A DNA stretch of 64,000 bases from Desulfovibrio sp. 86 (GTDB taxonomy: Bacteria > Desulfobacterota > Desulfovibrionia > Desulfovibrionales > Desulfovibrionaceae), in the NCBI RefSeq assembly GCF_902702915.1, contig NZ_LR738849.1, forward strand, positions 2,115,001 through 2,179,000, given 5' to 3'. Positions 18,728 through 28,274 of this stretch are shown piece by piece (position 1 is the stretch's first letter; every line of letters begins with the position of its first letter). Under the pieces are notes generated by a model, which was not told the DNA's origin, made no database searches, and saw only the letters and a program-made list of their open reading frames with translations. Position numbers and translations under genes: made by a program.

Positions 18728-20515
18728 ATGTCACCTATCACTCCCATAGCCCTTGGTCCAAGTTGCGTACCTGCTCTCCGCATTTCCGGGGATGACAAAA
18801 AAAGTTCTCCTGCGTATCTTTGTCTCAAACGAAGCATCTATTATTTCCGTTACGCTTTGCCCAAGGAACCCCGACTGCACTGGGGACGAAGTGAGCTGCG
18901 CCTCAGCCTGCGGACATCTTATCTGCGGACGGCCCGTTTTCGCGCGCGCATGCTGCTTGCGGAAGTGGAAAAAACTTTTCTTGAGGACACCATGTTGGAG
19001 TACAGAGAAATCCGCCGCCGAATGAATATCCTGCTCCAGCGGATGCTGGCGCAGGATCATGCAGATCTTTCTGAAAAAAAAGCTCTCACAATAGGCGATA
19101 CAACTATTCCTTACGATCAACTGAGGGCTTCACAGGCCGCAATGCTCTTGTGCTGGAATTCTGAAAAAGCGTTGGAGAAACTTGCACCAACTTGCCTTGT
19201 TGATTTATTTAAATCGGGAGCCTTTACTTGGGAAGAACTTTCGGAAGAAAATTATTTACAGATAGTCAAGGCATATAACGAAATGCAGATCACCATGCAC
19301 CGTATCGAAGTAGCACGATTGCGTGGAGATTTTTTACTGGAAGAAGAAATCGTCGGACGTGACTACGGAAAGCTTCCTTGTGAAATAGAAGAAACTGCCG
19401 AAAAAGAGGTTTCTTCAGTCCCAATACAGGTAGCCATAGAGGCAATGCCGCCAAAGAAAAATGCGCTTCTGTACTCTGAAGCTATGGAGCGGTACACCCA
19501 TCAGAAGCTGCAGGATGGTGAATGGCGGGAACACAGCGTGGCAGATCACCGTGGCCGCTTGGGCGAATTTTTGGCCATCATCGGGGATAAATCCATTGAG
19601 AGTATCACCCGTGAAGATATGCGGCACTTTCGTGAAACCCTGCGGCGGTTGCCGCCGAACCGCACAAGGGTGAAGGCCTATAAGGATAAAAGTATTCAGG
19701 AACTGCTTGCGCTCAAAGTTGAAAAAACGCTCAGCGTCACCACCGTCAACATTTTAGTGGAGGCCGTGGGAAGTATGCTGGGATGGTACGTGCGGGAAGG
19801 TGTGCTGGATGTTAATCCGGCCACACACCTGCAAATCAAGGATACGCGTCAGGACATCGAACTGCGCCAGGCTTTTTCTGCAGATGAATTGTCAAAAATT
19901 TTTGCACATCCCAAATTTGCACAAAAAGAATTCAAATCTCCTTCCTACTACTGGATACCACTGATCGCTCTTTATACTGGTATGCGCCTTGAAGAAATCT
20001 CCCAGCTTCATTGCGCCGACATTTATGAAAGTTCGAACAAAGGGATTTGGATTATCGACATTAACGCCACGGGACTTGATGAAGAGGGTCGCCCCAAGCT
20101 GCTGAAAAATAAAAATGCGCGACGAATCGTGCCCATACATCCCATTTTAATAAGGCTGGGAATTTTAGATTACCATGCCGATATTACAAAGAAAAAGCAT
20201 GTTCGACTTTTCCCTGATCTGAAAAAATCAGAAGGGGCCGTAAAGTTTGGCAAACAGCCAGGAAAGCAGTTTAAATCTGTGGTGACGGCTGCCCTTGGAG
20301 ATGCATCGGGTAAGACGTTTCACTCACTCAGGCACACCTTTGCAGATTTTTATAAGCAGCGGGGCCTGCAAAATGACTATTTCCGCCAGGTGTTCGGGCA
20401 CGAACTGCCCATGCTTGCTGGCAAGCAGTATGGTGAAAAATTCCCGCCAAAGGTTTTATATGAAAATGTGATTGTGAAGTTGGATTATGGTAGTAGTATT
20501 AATGTTGTGTTTTGA
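18728..20515 (+). CDS. Tyrosine-type site-specific integrase
   Basis: A 595-residue phage-type integrase, longer than the usual 350-450. The catalytic domain is C-terminal: the first arginine in YTGMRLEEISQL, HSLRHTFAD with the HxxR pair, the histidine in VFGHELP and the tyrosine in KQYGEKF near residue 577. A SAM-like core-binding domain precedes it (about residues 245-385, YTHQKLQDGEW to NPATHLQIK). The N-terminal 240 residues are helical and poorly conserved. An AGGAG site eight bases before the ATG at 18728 fixes the start; earlier in-frame codons lack one. It catalyses integration and excision of the element at tRNA-Leu. Confidence 0.93.
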   Translation: MSPITPIALGPSCVPALRISGDDKKSSPAYLCLKRSIYYFRYALPKEPRLHWGRSELRLSLRTSYLRTARFRARMLLAEVEKTFLEDTMLEYREIRRRMNILLQRMLAQDHADLSEKKALTIGDTTIPYDQLRASQAAMLLCWNSEKALEKLAPTCLVDLFKSGAFTWEELSEENYLQIVKAYNEMQITMHRIEVARLRGDFLLEEEIVGRDYGKLPCEIEETAEKEVSSVPIQVAIEAMPPKKNALLYSEAMERYTHQKLQDGEWREHSVADHRGRLGEFLAIIGDKSIESITREDMRHFRETLRRLPPNRTRVKAYKDKSIQELLALKVEKTLSVTTVNILVEAVGSMLGWYVREGVLDVNPATHLQIKDTRQDIELRQAFSADELSKIFAHPKFAQKEFKSPSYYWIPLIALYTGMRLEEISQLHCADIYESSNKGIWIIDINATGLDEEGRPKLLKNKNARRIVPIHPILIRLGILDYHADITKKKHVRLFPDLKKSEGAVKFGKQPGKQFKSVVTAALGDASGKTFHSLRHTFADFYKQRGLQNDYFRQVFGHELPMLAGKQYGEKFPPKVLYENVIVKLDYGSSINVVF

Positions 20516-20535
20516 ACGGATATGGAGATGTAAAA

Positions 20536-22806
20536 GTGTCATATTCTAACGATAGCAAACTCTCTCGTAGTTTTCTGAGCTTGCGCGCAAAGATTGATAA
20601 AACAGCAATTGCAACATGTTTGCAGGCCAACAAAAACGCAGAAATTTTTGTTGGCCTCATCAATGCGGTTTTTACATGTCTGATCAGTTCAGAAAAAGAA
20701 GAATTTCTTCAGGAACTCGGGAATCCAGAACGAAAAATAGGTTGGGAAATACAAGATAGATTTAGCGGTGACGATGTCGTTGGATTTGCCATGAAGAAAC
20801 TCGACAGGGATCGTATCCAAACAGCACGTATCTTAGGAGAAAGGTTGGGTATCAAGCCTGAAAACTGCTTTGATGCGTTTCCCATTACACAGAACAACAG
20901 GGTGAACAATAATAACGAACCATGCTATTTATCATATTTTATTCCAGAGAACATTAATGTTGGACATAAAAGATACAAACTTTCATGTATCGATGAGCAA
21001 GAAAACTTTGGTGGGGAGGTTGAACAAAAAATTTGTTGTTATTCTGCAGCAAAAGACGACTGTTTTTTCCTGATAGCGTCTAAAAAAGCAATTCAAAAAA
21101 GAAATAGAATAGAAAATTTTCATGGGATTGGCTGCGCACCATCAACAGCATTGGCTTTTTCCAGAGTTGCAATTGATAAATTTCCAGACGCTCACGTTAT
21201 TTTTCCGATGTCTTTGCCTGTCGCATTTCATCTTCGGAGGGTATGCCGTGAAGCTGGAATTGGTGAACGTAATTTTATAGTTTCCGGACATTTCGGGGGC
21301 ATTGATGCTCTTGATTTGAAATGTTTTCAGGGGCGAAAGGTCATATTGCTCCCGGAGTTCTCGGAAGATGGCTTTTTTGAGGCAGACCGAATTGCCGAAA
21401 AGCTTAAATCCATTGCGCGTGATCTAAAAATATACCCTTGGCCTATCAGGGCTGATGGCATGTCTGACGAGGTGATGACTGCTGGGACAGGCTGGAAGCA
21501 AACCTTCCTTGAACAGGAGGTTGACTTGAGGGAAGAACTAGCCCCTTCCTCTCTTCTTAATAGAGTTACTAAGAAGGCACTATCCCTCTCTGATTTTAAA
21601 GAGTTGCTCGTCGAAGTCGGATCGAGCCCTTCAACGAAAGATTCATCGCAAAAAAATAATCAAGCACTGCCTCCAGCCAATCCCGCACTGACCCCTGCAA
21701 AGGCTTTTAAATTGGCTGACGTAACTCTCTATCACACAATGCGTCCAGGCAGTTATGTCATGATTGTCGGAAAGAAGGGGGCTGGTAAAACGCAAGTTGC
21801 TCTCTCGACTTGCCGCTCCATACTCAATGGCAATGTCATGTGGCCGCTTTTTTCTGGTGCTGGCGTGGCTGCTGGCAATGTTGCTTATATTGATGCGGAA
21901 ACCCCATATGATGAATTTTGTGCAAATCTAGACCAGCATTGCCTTGCCAAAGAACAGGGTAAACGTTTTTTTGGTTTGTCTATATTTGCCCCTGACCTTC
22001 CGGAATTTTGCGATACTTTTTCTCTCGCGGATTATGGATTTCGCGAGGGGCTTAGCAACTACCTCCAGAAAAACGAATGTCGCTTTGTTTTTTTTGATAA
22101 CCTCAGTGCCTTGATGGGCGATAAGTTGAACTACGGCAATTTTTCTGATGAGGTGCTTGAGTGGGTAAAAAAACTTCAGCGTCATGACCATTGCGTGGTT
22201 TTTGTTCACCACAAATCAGAGGATGCAGCTGCGAATCAGCATGGCGTGAATGCTCGCGGTAGCCATCTCTTCACCACTCTTGCCAGAACATTCATTGGAT
22301 TGGTGAGTAGCGCAGAAATATTGAATGACGCTCTTGGTACCGAGGACATTCAAAAAGCAGCGGCCCAGGATGGTCTGACTGTGGGTTTACGGTTCGATGT
22401 GAGTAAGCCAGCACCCATTCTGGAAAAAAAGACCTTCTGGCTGCACCTGCCGTTGGGGGACTCGGAGTGGGAGTTTCTGGCCGCTACTGGGGCAGATGGG
22501 CAGAAAATTGAATTGCCTATGGGTGCTGCTACAACTGGAGTTGGGGCTGCAAACAACAAAGAAGACTCGCAGCCCGTACCGGGCGCAGCTCCCTCAGTGC
22601 CTGCCGAGCACGACCTTTCCCCTGACCAACGGCAAGTGCTTGAAATTTTGCAAAAAGGCTCTGCCAAGCGTGAAAAGATACAAGATGAAACCCACTTTGG
22701 CGAAGACAAAACCCGTGATCTGCTGAATTCGCTTATTGAATTGGGGTTAGTCAGTAGGGAAGGCCAAGGAAAGGGTACTTATTACACTCAAATACCCACA
22801 TCATAG
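20536..22806 (+). CDS. RecA-like (RepA-type) ATPase with Toprim-like region
   Basis: A 756-residue protein. A RecA/RepA-type ATPase core covers about residues 380-640, with Walker A VGKKGAGKTQ near 411, a Walker B-like FVFFDNLSAL and FVHHKSEDA, as in replicative helicase-like AAA_25 proteins. A winged-helix domain closes the protein (QRQVLEILQKGSAKREKI). Residues about 170-300 resemble a Toprim fold in strand order, but the acidic motif positions read IFPMSLP and LLPEFSEDG, so it looks degenerate. The GTG at 20536, eight bases after GGAG, is preferred to a TTG overlapping the integrase stop. It probably serves replication or maintenance of the element. Base composition is lower in GC than that of the flagellar genes. 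Confidence 0.75.
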   Translation: MSYSNDSKLSRSFLSLRAKIDKTAIATCLQANKNAEIFVGLINAVFTCLISSEKEEFLQELGNPERKIGWEIQDRFSGDDVVGFAMKKLDRDRIQTARILGERLGIKPENCFDAFPITQNNRVNNNNEPCYLSYFIPENINVGHKRYKLSCIDEQENFGGEVEQKICCYSAAKDDCFFLIASKKAIQKRNRIENFHGIGCAPSTALAFSRVAIDKFPDAHVIFPMSLPVAFHLRRVCREAGIGERNFIVSGHFGGIDALDLKCFQGRKVILLPEFSEDGFFEADRIAEKLKSIARDLKIYPWPIRADGMSDEVMTAGTGWKQTFLEQEVDLREELAPSSLLNRVTKKALSLSDFKELLVEVGSSPSTKDSSQKNNQALPPANPALTPAKAFKLADVTLYHTMRPGSYVMIVGKKGAGKTQVALSTCRSILNGNVMWPLFSGAGVAAGNVAYIDAETPYDEFCANLDQHCLAKEQGKRFFGLSIFAPDLPEFCDTFSLADYGFREGLSNYLQKNECRFVFFDNLSALMGDKLNYGNFSDEVLEWVKKLQRHDHCVVFVHHKSEDAAANQHGVNARGSHLFTTLARTFIGLVSSAEILNDALGTEDIQKAAAQDGLTVGLRFDVSKPAPILEKKTFWLHLPLGDSEWEFLAATGADGQKIELPMGAATTGVGAANNKEDSQPVPGAAPSVPAEHDLSPDQRQVLEILQKGSAKREKIQDETHFGEDKTRDLLNSLIELGLVSREGQGKGTYYTQIPTS

Positions 22807-22830
22807 GCAATTGCCCCGCTCTGGCAGGAT

Positions 22831-22872
22831 CCCCCGGGATACGTACTTGTATCCCGGGGGGGTCTATTTTTA
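22831..22872 (+). terminator. Terminator after the ATPase gene
   Basis: CCCCCGGGATAC pairs perfectly with GTATCCCGGGGG around a six-base loop and is followed by GGTCTATTTTT. It lies 24 bases past the stop codon. Confidence 0.85.
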
Positions 22873-23134
22873 GGGCTGCTACTCACTGGAAATGTGCGGG
22901 GATTGACTAGGAATTGTCCAGGCAACGAGGGGTTTGTTCGCCTGTATTACGCAGGGATTACACCAGTAAAGCCACGAACACCGAAGATGATGTTTTACTA
23001 TGTGTCGTGATATCAGATGGTTAGGCTAGATGTCTTGTCTCCAATAGCGGGACAGTACGGCAGAAAAATAAGATGGCGTCGTTTTGTCAAGCTGCCTTTA
23101 TTTTCCCGCGCTGGGGAGCCGGACCGGGCTGCAA
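22873..23134. other. Gap without gene
   Basis: No gene is recognised. The right part, from about 23040, is probably the truncated far end of the insertion-sequence remnant that follows. The left part shows nothing beyond ordinary intergenic sequence. Confidence 0.5.
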
Positions 23135-23388
23135 TGGGATGCCACGGTGATCTGACCGATTTTGGCATGAAGTATCTGGAGTTGTTTTTCCTTCCTGGCC
23201 TCTTCGTCCTTGATTTCACTAGCAAAAATACCCGCTGCTGACGCCTTGAGCTGCTTCACTCATTTGTGAACAAGTGTCTGATGAGCGCCGAATTCTGAAC
23301 CGAGATCAGCGATGGTCTTATCGCCGGAAAAAGCCGCCAGGGCCACTCTGGCCTTGAAAGCCGGAGCATGATTCTTTCGCTTGGACAT
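23135..23388 (-). pseudogene. IS3-family OrfA remnant
   Basis: Starting with ATG at 23388 on the minus strand, the frame reads MSKRKNHAPAFKARVALAAF, then SGDKTIADLGSEFGAHQ, which is the helix-turn-helix start of an IS3-family OrfA. The usual tryptophan after the QxxVH segment is replaced by a TGA stop at 23262-23260. The frame resumes as VKQLKASAAGIFASE and runs on to KIGQITVAS before similarity ends. No orfB follows. Upstream, CTCCCCAAAAATCGGACAG resembles an IS3 terminal repeat. This is a dead fragment, unrelated in sequence to the intact element at 2829. Confidence 0.8.
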
Positions 23389-23511
23389 GTGTTCTCCTCG
23401 TCTGGTTGAGTCGCTATCACACCTGTCCGATTTTTGGGGAGCACTTCTGCCATCGTGTAGAAAGATACTATGTTTCAGCCGCCGTACAAGATGGGGATGC
23501 AGAAAATGCGG

Positions 23512-23880
23512 CTATTGTCTGTCGACTTTGCTGGAAGAAATATTCAACAGCCGCTCTTTCAAAAAATCGGTAAAGTTACGTCGCCCGTCCGCTACAATAT
23601 GAATATGAACTTCATGGGTAGCCTTGCTGGCTTGATAGACAATCCTGTACGGTAAAATTTGAATTTCTCGATACGGAAGAATGTTTACTCGCTTCAGTTC
23701 AGGAGGGATACGACCACGGTCGGGAAGTTCGCACAAGCTGTCCCGCGCTTGAATAAACTTGTTCAGGATCGCTTCAGCGGTGTCTGCCCCATCCCGGTCA
23801 GCAATGAAGGCGAAAATACCGTTAATGTCTTTATCGTCTTGGCGGGTAAAGGCAACCCGCCAGGCTTTAGTCGCGTCCAT
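23512..23880 (-). CDS. ParE/RelE-family toxin
   Basis: A 122-residue basic protein of the ParE/RelE superfamily. Typical features are the N-terminal VAFTRQDDKDINGIFAFIA helix pair, the ELPDRGRIPPEL segment, and the strands IQILPYRIVYQ and VHIHIVADGRRNF. Family members either poison gyrase (ParE) or cleave mRNA on the ribosome (RelE), and the sequence here does not settle which. The start overlaps the antitoxin gene by 14 bases, so translation is coupled. The C-terminus is slightly longer than usual. Confidence 0.88.
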   Translation of the reverse strand: MDATKAWRVAFTRQDDKDINGIFAFIADRDGADTAEAILNKFIQARDSLCELPDRGRIPPELKRVNILPYREIQILPYRIVYQASKATHEVHIHIVADGRRNFTDFLKERLLNISSSKVDRQ

Positions 23881-24157
23881 TGCGTTTTTTCTCGATCATA
23901 TTACGGATGTCAGCAAAAACCTCGTCCGAATTGCGTAGATTACCGGCCTCCACATCGGCGAAGCTATCTGCGAGCATACGCAGAAGAGCCAGGCTTTGTT
24001 GCATCTGGTCGTATTCCCGGACGTTCATCACAACGGCTTTTGCTTCGCCATTTTGTGTAATAACCATCGGATTACATGTTTCTGCTACAGATTCAACCAT
24101 TTTTTTTACGTTGTTTTTGAGCCAGGAGATTGGCTTGATGTCTGAATGTAGTTGCAT
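23867..24157 (-). CDS. Phd/YefM-family antitoxin
   Basis: A 96-residue antitoxin. The Phd/YefM DNA-binding N-terminus is visible (IKPISWLKNN, then PMVITQNGEAKAVVMNVREYD), followed by a flexible acidic tail that would wrap the toxin. It should bind and repress its own promoter and neutralise the neighbouring ParE-like toxin. A strong GGAGG ribosome site precedes the start. Within an integrated element such a pair commonly stabilises inheritance. Confidence 0.9.
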   Translation of the reverse strand: MQLHSDIKPISWLKNNVKKMVESVAETCNPMVITQNGEAKAVVMNVREYDQMQQSLALLRMLADSFADVEAGNLRNSDEVFADIRNMIEKKRNGRD

Positions 24158-24604
24158 GCGTCCTCCATAGGGGGGAAATTATGGCTGAATTTAGGGTGAA
24201 ATTTCTTGAGGGATAAATCAAGATTCTTCTGGAGAAACCTGGATGGCTGATGGCTTCCAACTATAAGATAATCCTTTTCGGCAAATAGATCGAAATGTGG
24301 CGTAAAATTCGCCATCACACGGTTTTTTATTTAAGTATTTAGGTGTTTACTGACAGCGGGTTGAGAGATGCGCCATCTGGTGCGCGGCTTGGCCCTGATT
24401 GCCGCCGCTCATGAGTATGACTGCTGTGGTCATGATGGAGCGCACTTCCGCCAGGGAGGGAAGGACGGGTAACATGAGGAAAAAAGCAGCAGGTTCTTGT
24501 CCGTTTTTTTTCAGCCGACCTCTCAGTGATGTCGTTCTGCATCAAACGTGACCCATCAGGCTACTGCAGGCCTATATGGTATGCAAAACTTGACGGAGGG
24601 CATT
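24158..24604. other. Divergent promoter region, no gene
   Basis: This 447-base gap lies between the toxin-antitoxin operon (leftward) and the AlpA-like gene (rightward), so it should hold both promoters. It is A+T-richer than the flanks. No convincing paired promoter boxes, hairpins or genes were identified. Confidence 0.5.
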
Positions 24605-24844
24605 GTGAACATGAGCAACACCAGACCTGAAATTATCTTTTTTGAGCAATTGGAAAAAAATCTTCCTCCTGTCTTTTCTCGTGAAGAGGCGGCCCGGCAG
24701 ATGGGCGGCTTGATTCGGGCCAAGACCCTTTCAAACCTTGACGCCATGGGAGAAGGGCCAAGCGTGAAAATTCGTATCAGAAAAAAGGTTTGCTATGAGC
24801 GTCGAAATTTCCTCCAATGGCTCAAGCAGCATGTGCGGCAGTAA
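24605..24844 (+). CDS. AlpA-like small DNA-binding protein
   Basis: A 79-residue protein with a MerR/AlpA-type helix-turn-helix: FSREEAARQMGG, then AKTLSNLDAMGEGPSVKIRI and RKKVCYERRNFLQWL. This is the layout of excisionase and transcription-activator proteins in integrated elements (target-site wing with GPxxxxxG-like turn). It probably controls excision or replication genes of the element. The GTG at 24605 has GGAGG five bases upstream; the ATG at 24611 is the alternative start. A terminator follows 35 bases after the stop. Confidence 0.75.
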   Translation: MNMSNTRPEIIFFEQLEKNLPPVFSREEAARQMGGLIRAKTLSNLDAMGEGPSVKIRIRKKVCYERRNFLQWLKQHVRQ

Positions 24845-24878
24845 CTGACCGCAAAAAACACCAGCAACGAACAACCGC

Positions 24879-24908
24879 AGGGGCATGAATTTTTTCATGC
24901 CCCTTTCT
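24879..24908 (+). terminator. Terminator after the AlpA-like gene
   Basis: AGGGGCATGAA pairs with TTCATGCCCCT around a T loop and is followed by TTCTTA. It separates the regulator from the primase gene. Confidence 0.8.
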
Positions 24909-24982
24909 TATTCTATGCGGCAAGTATTTGCCCGTTTCGGAATAATTCACCCTGTAGTGGCCTGAACAATAAGGATGTTGTC

Positions 24983-27802
24983 ATGAATACAAAAAAATTT
25001 GTCTACGCTGGAACACCAGAACCTGGCCATGGCCCCTGGACTCTTATAGAAGATTCGCCTGAATCGCGTGCCCAGGCGCTTGAACAGGGCTGCAAGGCAT
25101 TCACGACCATGAGCTTCGCCTACGAACCAGAAAAGGGGAAACCCGAACCCATGCGCTACGGCGATCTTTGGCTGGACATCGACTGCAAGGAAGTGCCGTT
25201 TCTCGCCATTGTGGGCGCAAGGGATTTTGTGGAGGGCCTGCTCAACCAGTATGATGGTTTTGATCCTGCCATGCTCGAATACTACATGAGCGGCAGCAAA
25301 GGCGTCCATATCCGTATTCCAGCTGAGGTATTTGGTGGAGAAAACGGACATCCCTACCTGCCAAAGCTGCATTTGAAAATGCTGGAGCGGATTTTTCAGC
25401 ACTATCCAATTTGCCATAACCTGGGCTTGCGGGCGCTGGGCCAGCCCGTACCCGATGATTTCAGACGCAAGACTGTCGGCGACCTTGTGGACACAAGCCT
25501 GTATTGCATGGGGAAGGGGAAGTTGCTGAGGGCTCCCAATATCAGGCGTCCTGACGGACGCTACAAAGTGCAGGTGAGCGTTGAGGAGTTTTTTGAATGG
25601 GAAATTGACTCGTTACTGGAACTGACCCCGTCGGCAAGAACATGCGTCATACAAACTCTGCCGCCAAAGGTGACGGGGATGACAACCCTTTATGACCAAG
25701 CCCTCATGGGTCTGCAATCTTGTAGTCAGAGCAAGCTCAACCTGCAAGGGCTTTACGATTGCCATTTCATGCGCCATTGCCGTGAAAATGCCGCAACGCT
25801 GAGTGAGCCGGAATGGTTCCTGATGCTGCGTGTTCTGGCTCCGCTGGGAGAAAAAGGGCTTGAATTGGCGCAGGAATACAGCCATCCCCACCCGGGATAC
25901 TCGGCACAAAAAACTCGAGCCAAATTTCTGCATGCCCTGAATAAGGGATATCCGGTTAACTGTGAGGATATTCAGGAATTTTTTCAGTGTAACCCTCGCT
26001 GCAAGGTGCGTAGCCCGCTTGACCTTGAACGCAAGCGCCTGAGTGATGTTGTGGTCGCCACAGAATCCTTCAGTTCCCAAAAGGATGGCCTGTACTATTC
26101 ACCATCCCGTGGCATGATGGAGGGCGACAGTGTCAAAGTGTGCAGCCCTTTAAAAGTTCTTGGCAAGATGCGTAATACGGACGGCACGGGCTGGGCAAGG
26201 CTGGTGAAACTGCTGACGCCAGATGGCAAAGAACAAAAACTGACCATCACCATGAAGGAATGTGTGGGGCGCGGCGATGTCGTTCTTGGACGGCTTTGTG
26301 AGCATGGTCTTGAGTTGGCAAGCGGGCGAACGGAAAAATTCGTTATGGAGTATTTGCGTTTTGCGGGTTCCGACAAAATTTTCACCAATGTTGAGCGCCT
26401 GGGCTGGCACGACAGGTGTTATGTCTTGCCGGATAATATTTTTGGCGGAGGAGAAAATGAAGAAATTCATTACACGCAGGAACACGGCCTGTTCAACCAT
26501 GCAGGCGAACTGGAGCAATGGCATGAGCATGTGGGCCGCTATTGCCAGGGCAACACCTTACTCATGCTGGTTGTAGCCTTTGCCCTGACAGGACCGCTTT
26601 TGCGCCCTTGCGAAATGGAAGGCGGTGGATTGCACCTGTTCGGGCCATCGTCCACCGGCAAAACAACGTTGGCCCTGTTGGCTGGCAGCCTCTGCGGCGG
26701 CAATGACAGCAAAGGGTTTATCCGCCAATGGCGCAGCACGCACAATGCTCTTGAACATATCGCGGCCCAGCATAATGATTGCCTACTGGTTCTCGATGAA
26801 ATTGGCCAAGCCACAGCAGAAACGGTGACTCAGGTCACATATATGTTGCCCAACGGCCAGGGCAAGGAGCGTATGCGGAGTGATGCCACACAGCGTAAGG
26901 CCCATCAATGGCTTCTCAATTTCTTTTCCACTGGCGAGTTGAGCATAGAAGACAAAATAGAGGAGACGGGCAAATACCGTGCAAAGGCCGGGCAGAATGT
27001 ACGTGTAATAAATCTGCCCATTGATGGCGGCACAGGTAAAAATGCCTATAGCATTTTACATGGCTTCAAAAATCCAGCGGCACTGAGTGAGCATCTCAAA
27101 AATGCTTCCCGAACCTACTATGGTACACCGTTGCGCGCTTTTCTGAAGGTTTTTTGTGGCGCTGGCGGTCATGAACTGGATATGAACCTTGATGAAATAA
27201 ACAATAGTATCGTCCTGTTCACAAAAAAATATTGTCCCGAGGGAGTTTGCGGACAGGTCCGGCGTGTGGTTCTCAAGTTCGGGCTGATTGCTGCGGCCGG
27301 TATGTTCGCTGCAAAGAACGGCATCCTGCCTTGGACACCGGAAGAATCAAGTGATGCCGTTGTGGAGTGGTTTAACGTCTGGCTTGACGAACGCGGCGGC
27401 GTTGGCAATCTGGAAATCATGAAAGCTCTTGATCGCTTTAAGGATTTCTTTGCGCGCTACGGCAGAAGCCGTTTTGCGGATGTGGATGGCCTGGGTGAGA
27501 GTATGCGCGATCTGGCTGGCTATAGATGGGAGGACAAGGGTGACCTGCGGTTATTCATGATAAGCCCAACGTTCAACGACCTCGCCAAAGGAGTCAATCG
27601 CCATGAGTTGCTGGAACATATGAAGCGTCAGGGGTGGTTGATGATGAACGCCAGAGGAAATCTTACGGAAACAAAATGCATCAAGGGGCGGAACGTACGT
27701 GGCTATGGATTCATCCCTTCCGCATGGGAAGGCCGTGGAGACCTGGAAGAGCGGCACATGAATGTAGTAAAAGACTCCAAAGCCAGTGATTGTGACTTTT
27801 AA
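24983..27802 (+). CDS. Primase-helicase (AEP primase plus DUF927 helicase)
   Basis: A 939-residue replication protein. The N-terminal 240 residues look like an archaeo-eukaryotic-type primase: metal motif LWLDIDCK near residue 55, SGSKGVHIRIP near 108, and GKLLRAPNIRRPDGRYK near 178. A cysteine-rich linker follows (CHFMRHC, then CEDIQEFFQCNPRC). From about 365 a DUF927 domain begins (LYYSPSRGMMEG), with Walker A LFGPSSTGKTTL near 552 and Walker B LLVLDEIGQA near 598. It would prime and unwind DNA for autonomous replication of the excised element, as P4-type satellites do. No strong Shine-Dalgarno is seen; AAGGATGTTGTC precedes the ATG. Confidence 0.85.
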   Translation: MNTKKFVYAGTPEPGHGPWTLIEDSPESRAQALEQGCKAFTTMSFAYEPEKGKPEPMRYGDLWLDIDCKEVPFLAIVGARDFVEGLLNQYDGFDPAMLEYYMSGSKGVHIRIPAEVFGGENGHPYLPKLHLKMLERIFQHYPICHNLGLRALGQPVPDDFRRKTVGDLVDTSLYCMGKGKLLRAPNIRRPDGRYKVQVSVEEFFEWEIDSLLELTPSARTCVIQTLPPKVTGMTTLYDQALMGLQSCSQSKLNLQGLYDCHFMRHCRENAATLSEPEWFLMLRVLAPLGEKGLELAQEYSHPHPGYSAQKTRAKFLHALNKGYPVNCEDIQEFFQCNPRCKVRSPLDLERKRLSDVVVATESFSSQKDGLYYSPSRGMMEGDSVKVCSPLKVLGKMRNTDGTGWARLVKLLTPDGKEQKLTITMKECVGRGDVVLGRLCEHGLELASGRTEKFVMEYLRFAGSDKIFTNVERLGWHDRCYVLPDNIFGGGENEEIHYTQEHGLFNHAGELEQWHEHVGRYCQGNTLLMLVVAFALTGPLLRPCEMEGGGLHLFGPSSTGKTTLALLAGSLCGGNDSKGFIRQWRSTHNALEHIAAQHNDCLLVLDEIGQATAETVTQVTYMLPNGQGKERMRSDATQRKAHQWLLNFFSTGELSIEDKIEETGKYRAKAGQNVRVINLPIDGGTGKNAYSILHGFKNPAALSEHLKNASRTYYGTPLRAFLKVFCGAGGHELDMNLDEINNSIVLFTKKYCPEGVCGQVRRVVLKFGLIAAAGMFAAKNGILPWTPEESSDAVVEWFNVWLDERGGVGNLEIMKALDRFKDFFARYGRSRFADVDGLGESMRDLAGYRWEDKGDLRLFMISPTFNDLAKGVNRHELLEHMKRQGWLMMNARGNLTETKCIKGRNVRGYGFIPSAWEGRGDLEERHMNVVKDSKASDCDF

Positions 27803-27820
27803 GCTGTGCGGCGCACAAAA

Positions 27821-28274
27821 GCGTTTGTGCGATTCTTTGTATAAAACACCAGTAATTTCTTGGTGTTTTGAGCCTTCGCACAAACGCACAGCCGCACAGC
27901 AGTTTTTTATACGGAACAAAGAAGGGGAGCAAAAATGAGGGCATTACAGGGCATGGATCTTGTGCCGTTCATAGACTCCATTTTTTGCCAGAAAAATTGA
28001 TGCGTATCTGTACAGCACCCTCTATTCTTCTGCCCTGTTTTGTCATTTGGTAGAAGGCCCTGAACCCGAAACAACCATTCCTGAATTTTTTGAAGGCCAT
28101 GAAGTGGGAACGGCCCAAAACAGTTTTTTTGACCGAGGGCGCTTGATGCTCCAGTTTTGCCAAAAAGCCCAAGAACAATATTTTGTTTGTGCGCCTGTGC
28201 GTTTGTGCGATGCCTGAAAATGCTGAAAATTGTGGGGTATTGAGACAGGATTCCGCACAGCAACGTTTGTGCGA
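27821..28274. repeat. Iteron-like repeats, core GCGTTTGTGCGA
   Basis: The 12-base core occurs at 27821-27832 and 28199-28210 on the plus strand, at 27876-27887 on the minus strand, and with one change (ACGTTTGTGCGA) at 28263-28274. The copies at 27876-27891 and 28195-28210 are exact reverse complements over 16 bases. A partial copy TTTGTGCG also lies at about 28186, and CGCACAAA at 27812 forms a local inverted repeat with the first copy. Confidence 0.75.
27843..27869 (+). terminator. Hairpin after the primase gene
   Basis: AAAACACCA pairs perfectly with TGGTGTTTT around GTAATTTCT. It ends the primase transcript and lies inside the repeat cluster described next. Confidence 0.65.

Noticed and set aside
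27821-28274. CRISPR array
   Set aside because: The repeats are 12-16 bases, in mixed orientation and with irregular spacing, which fits iterons better.
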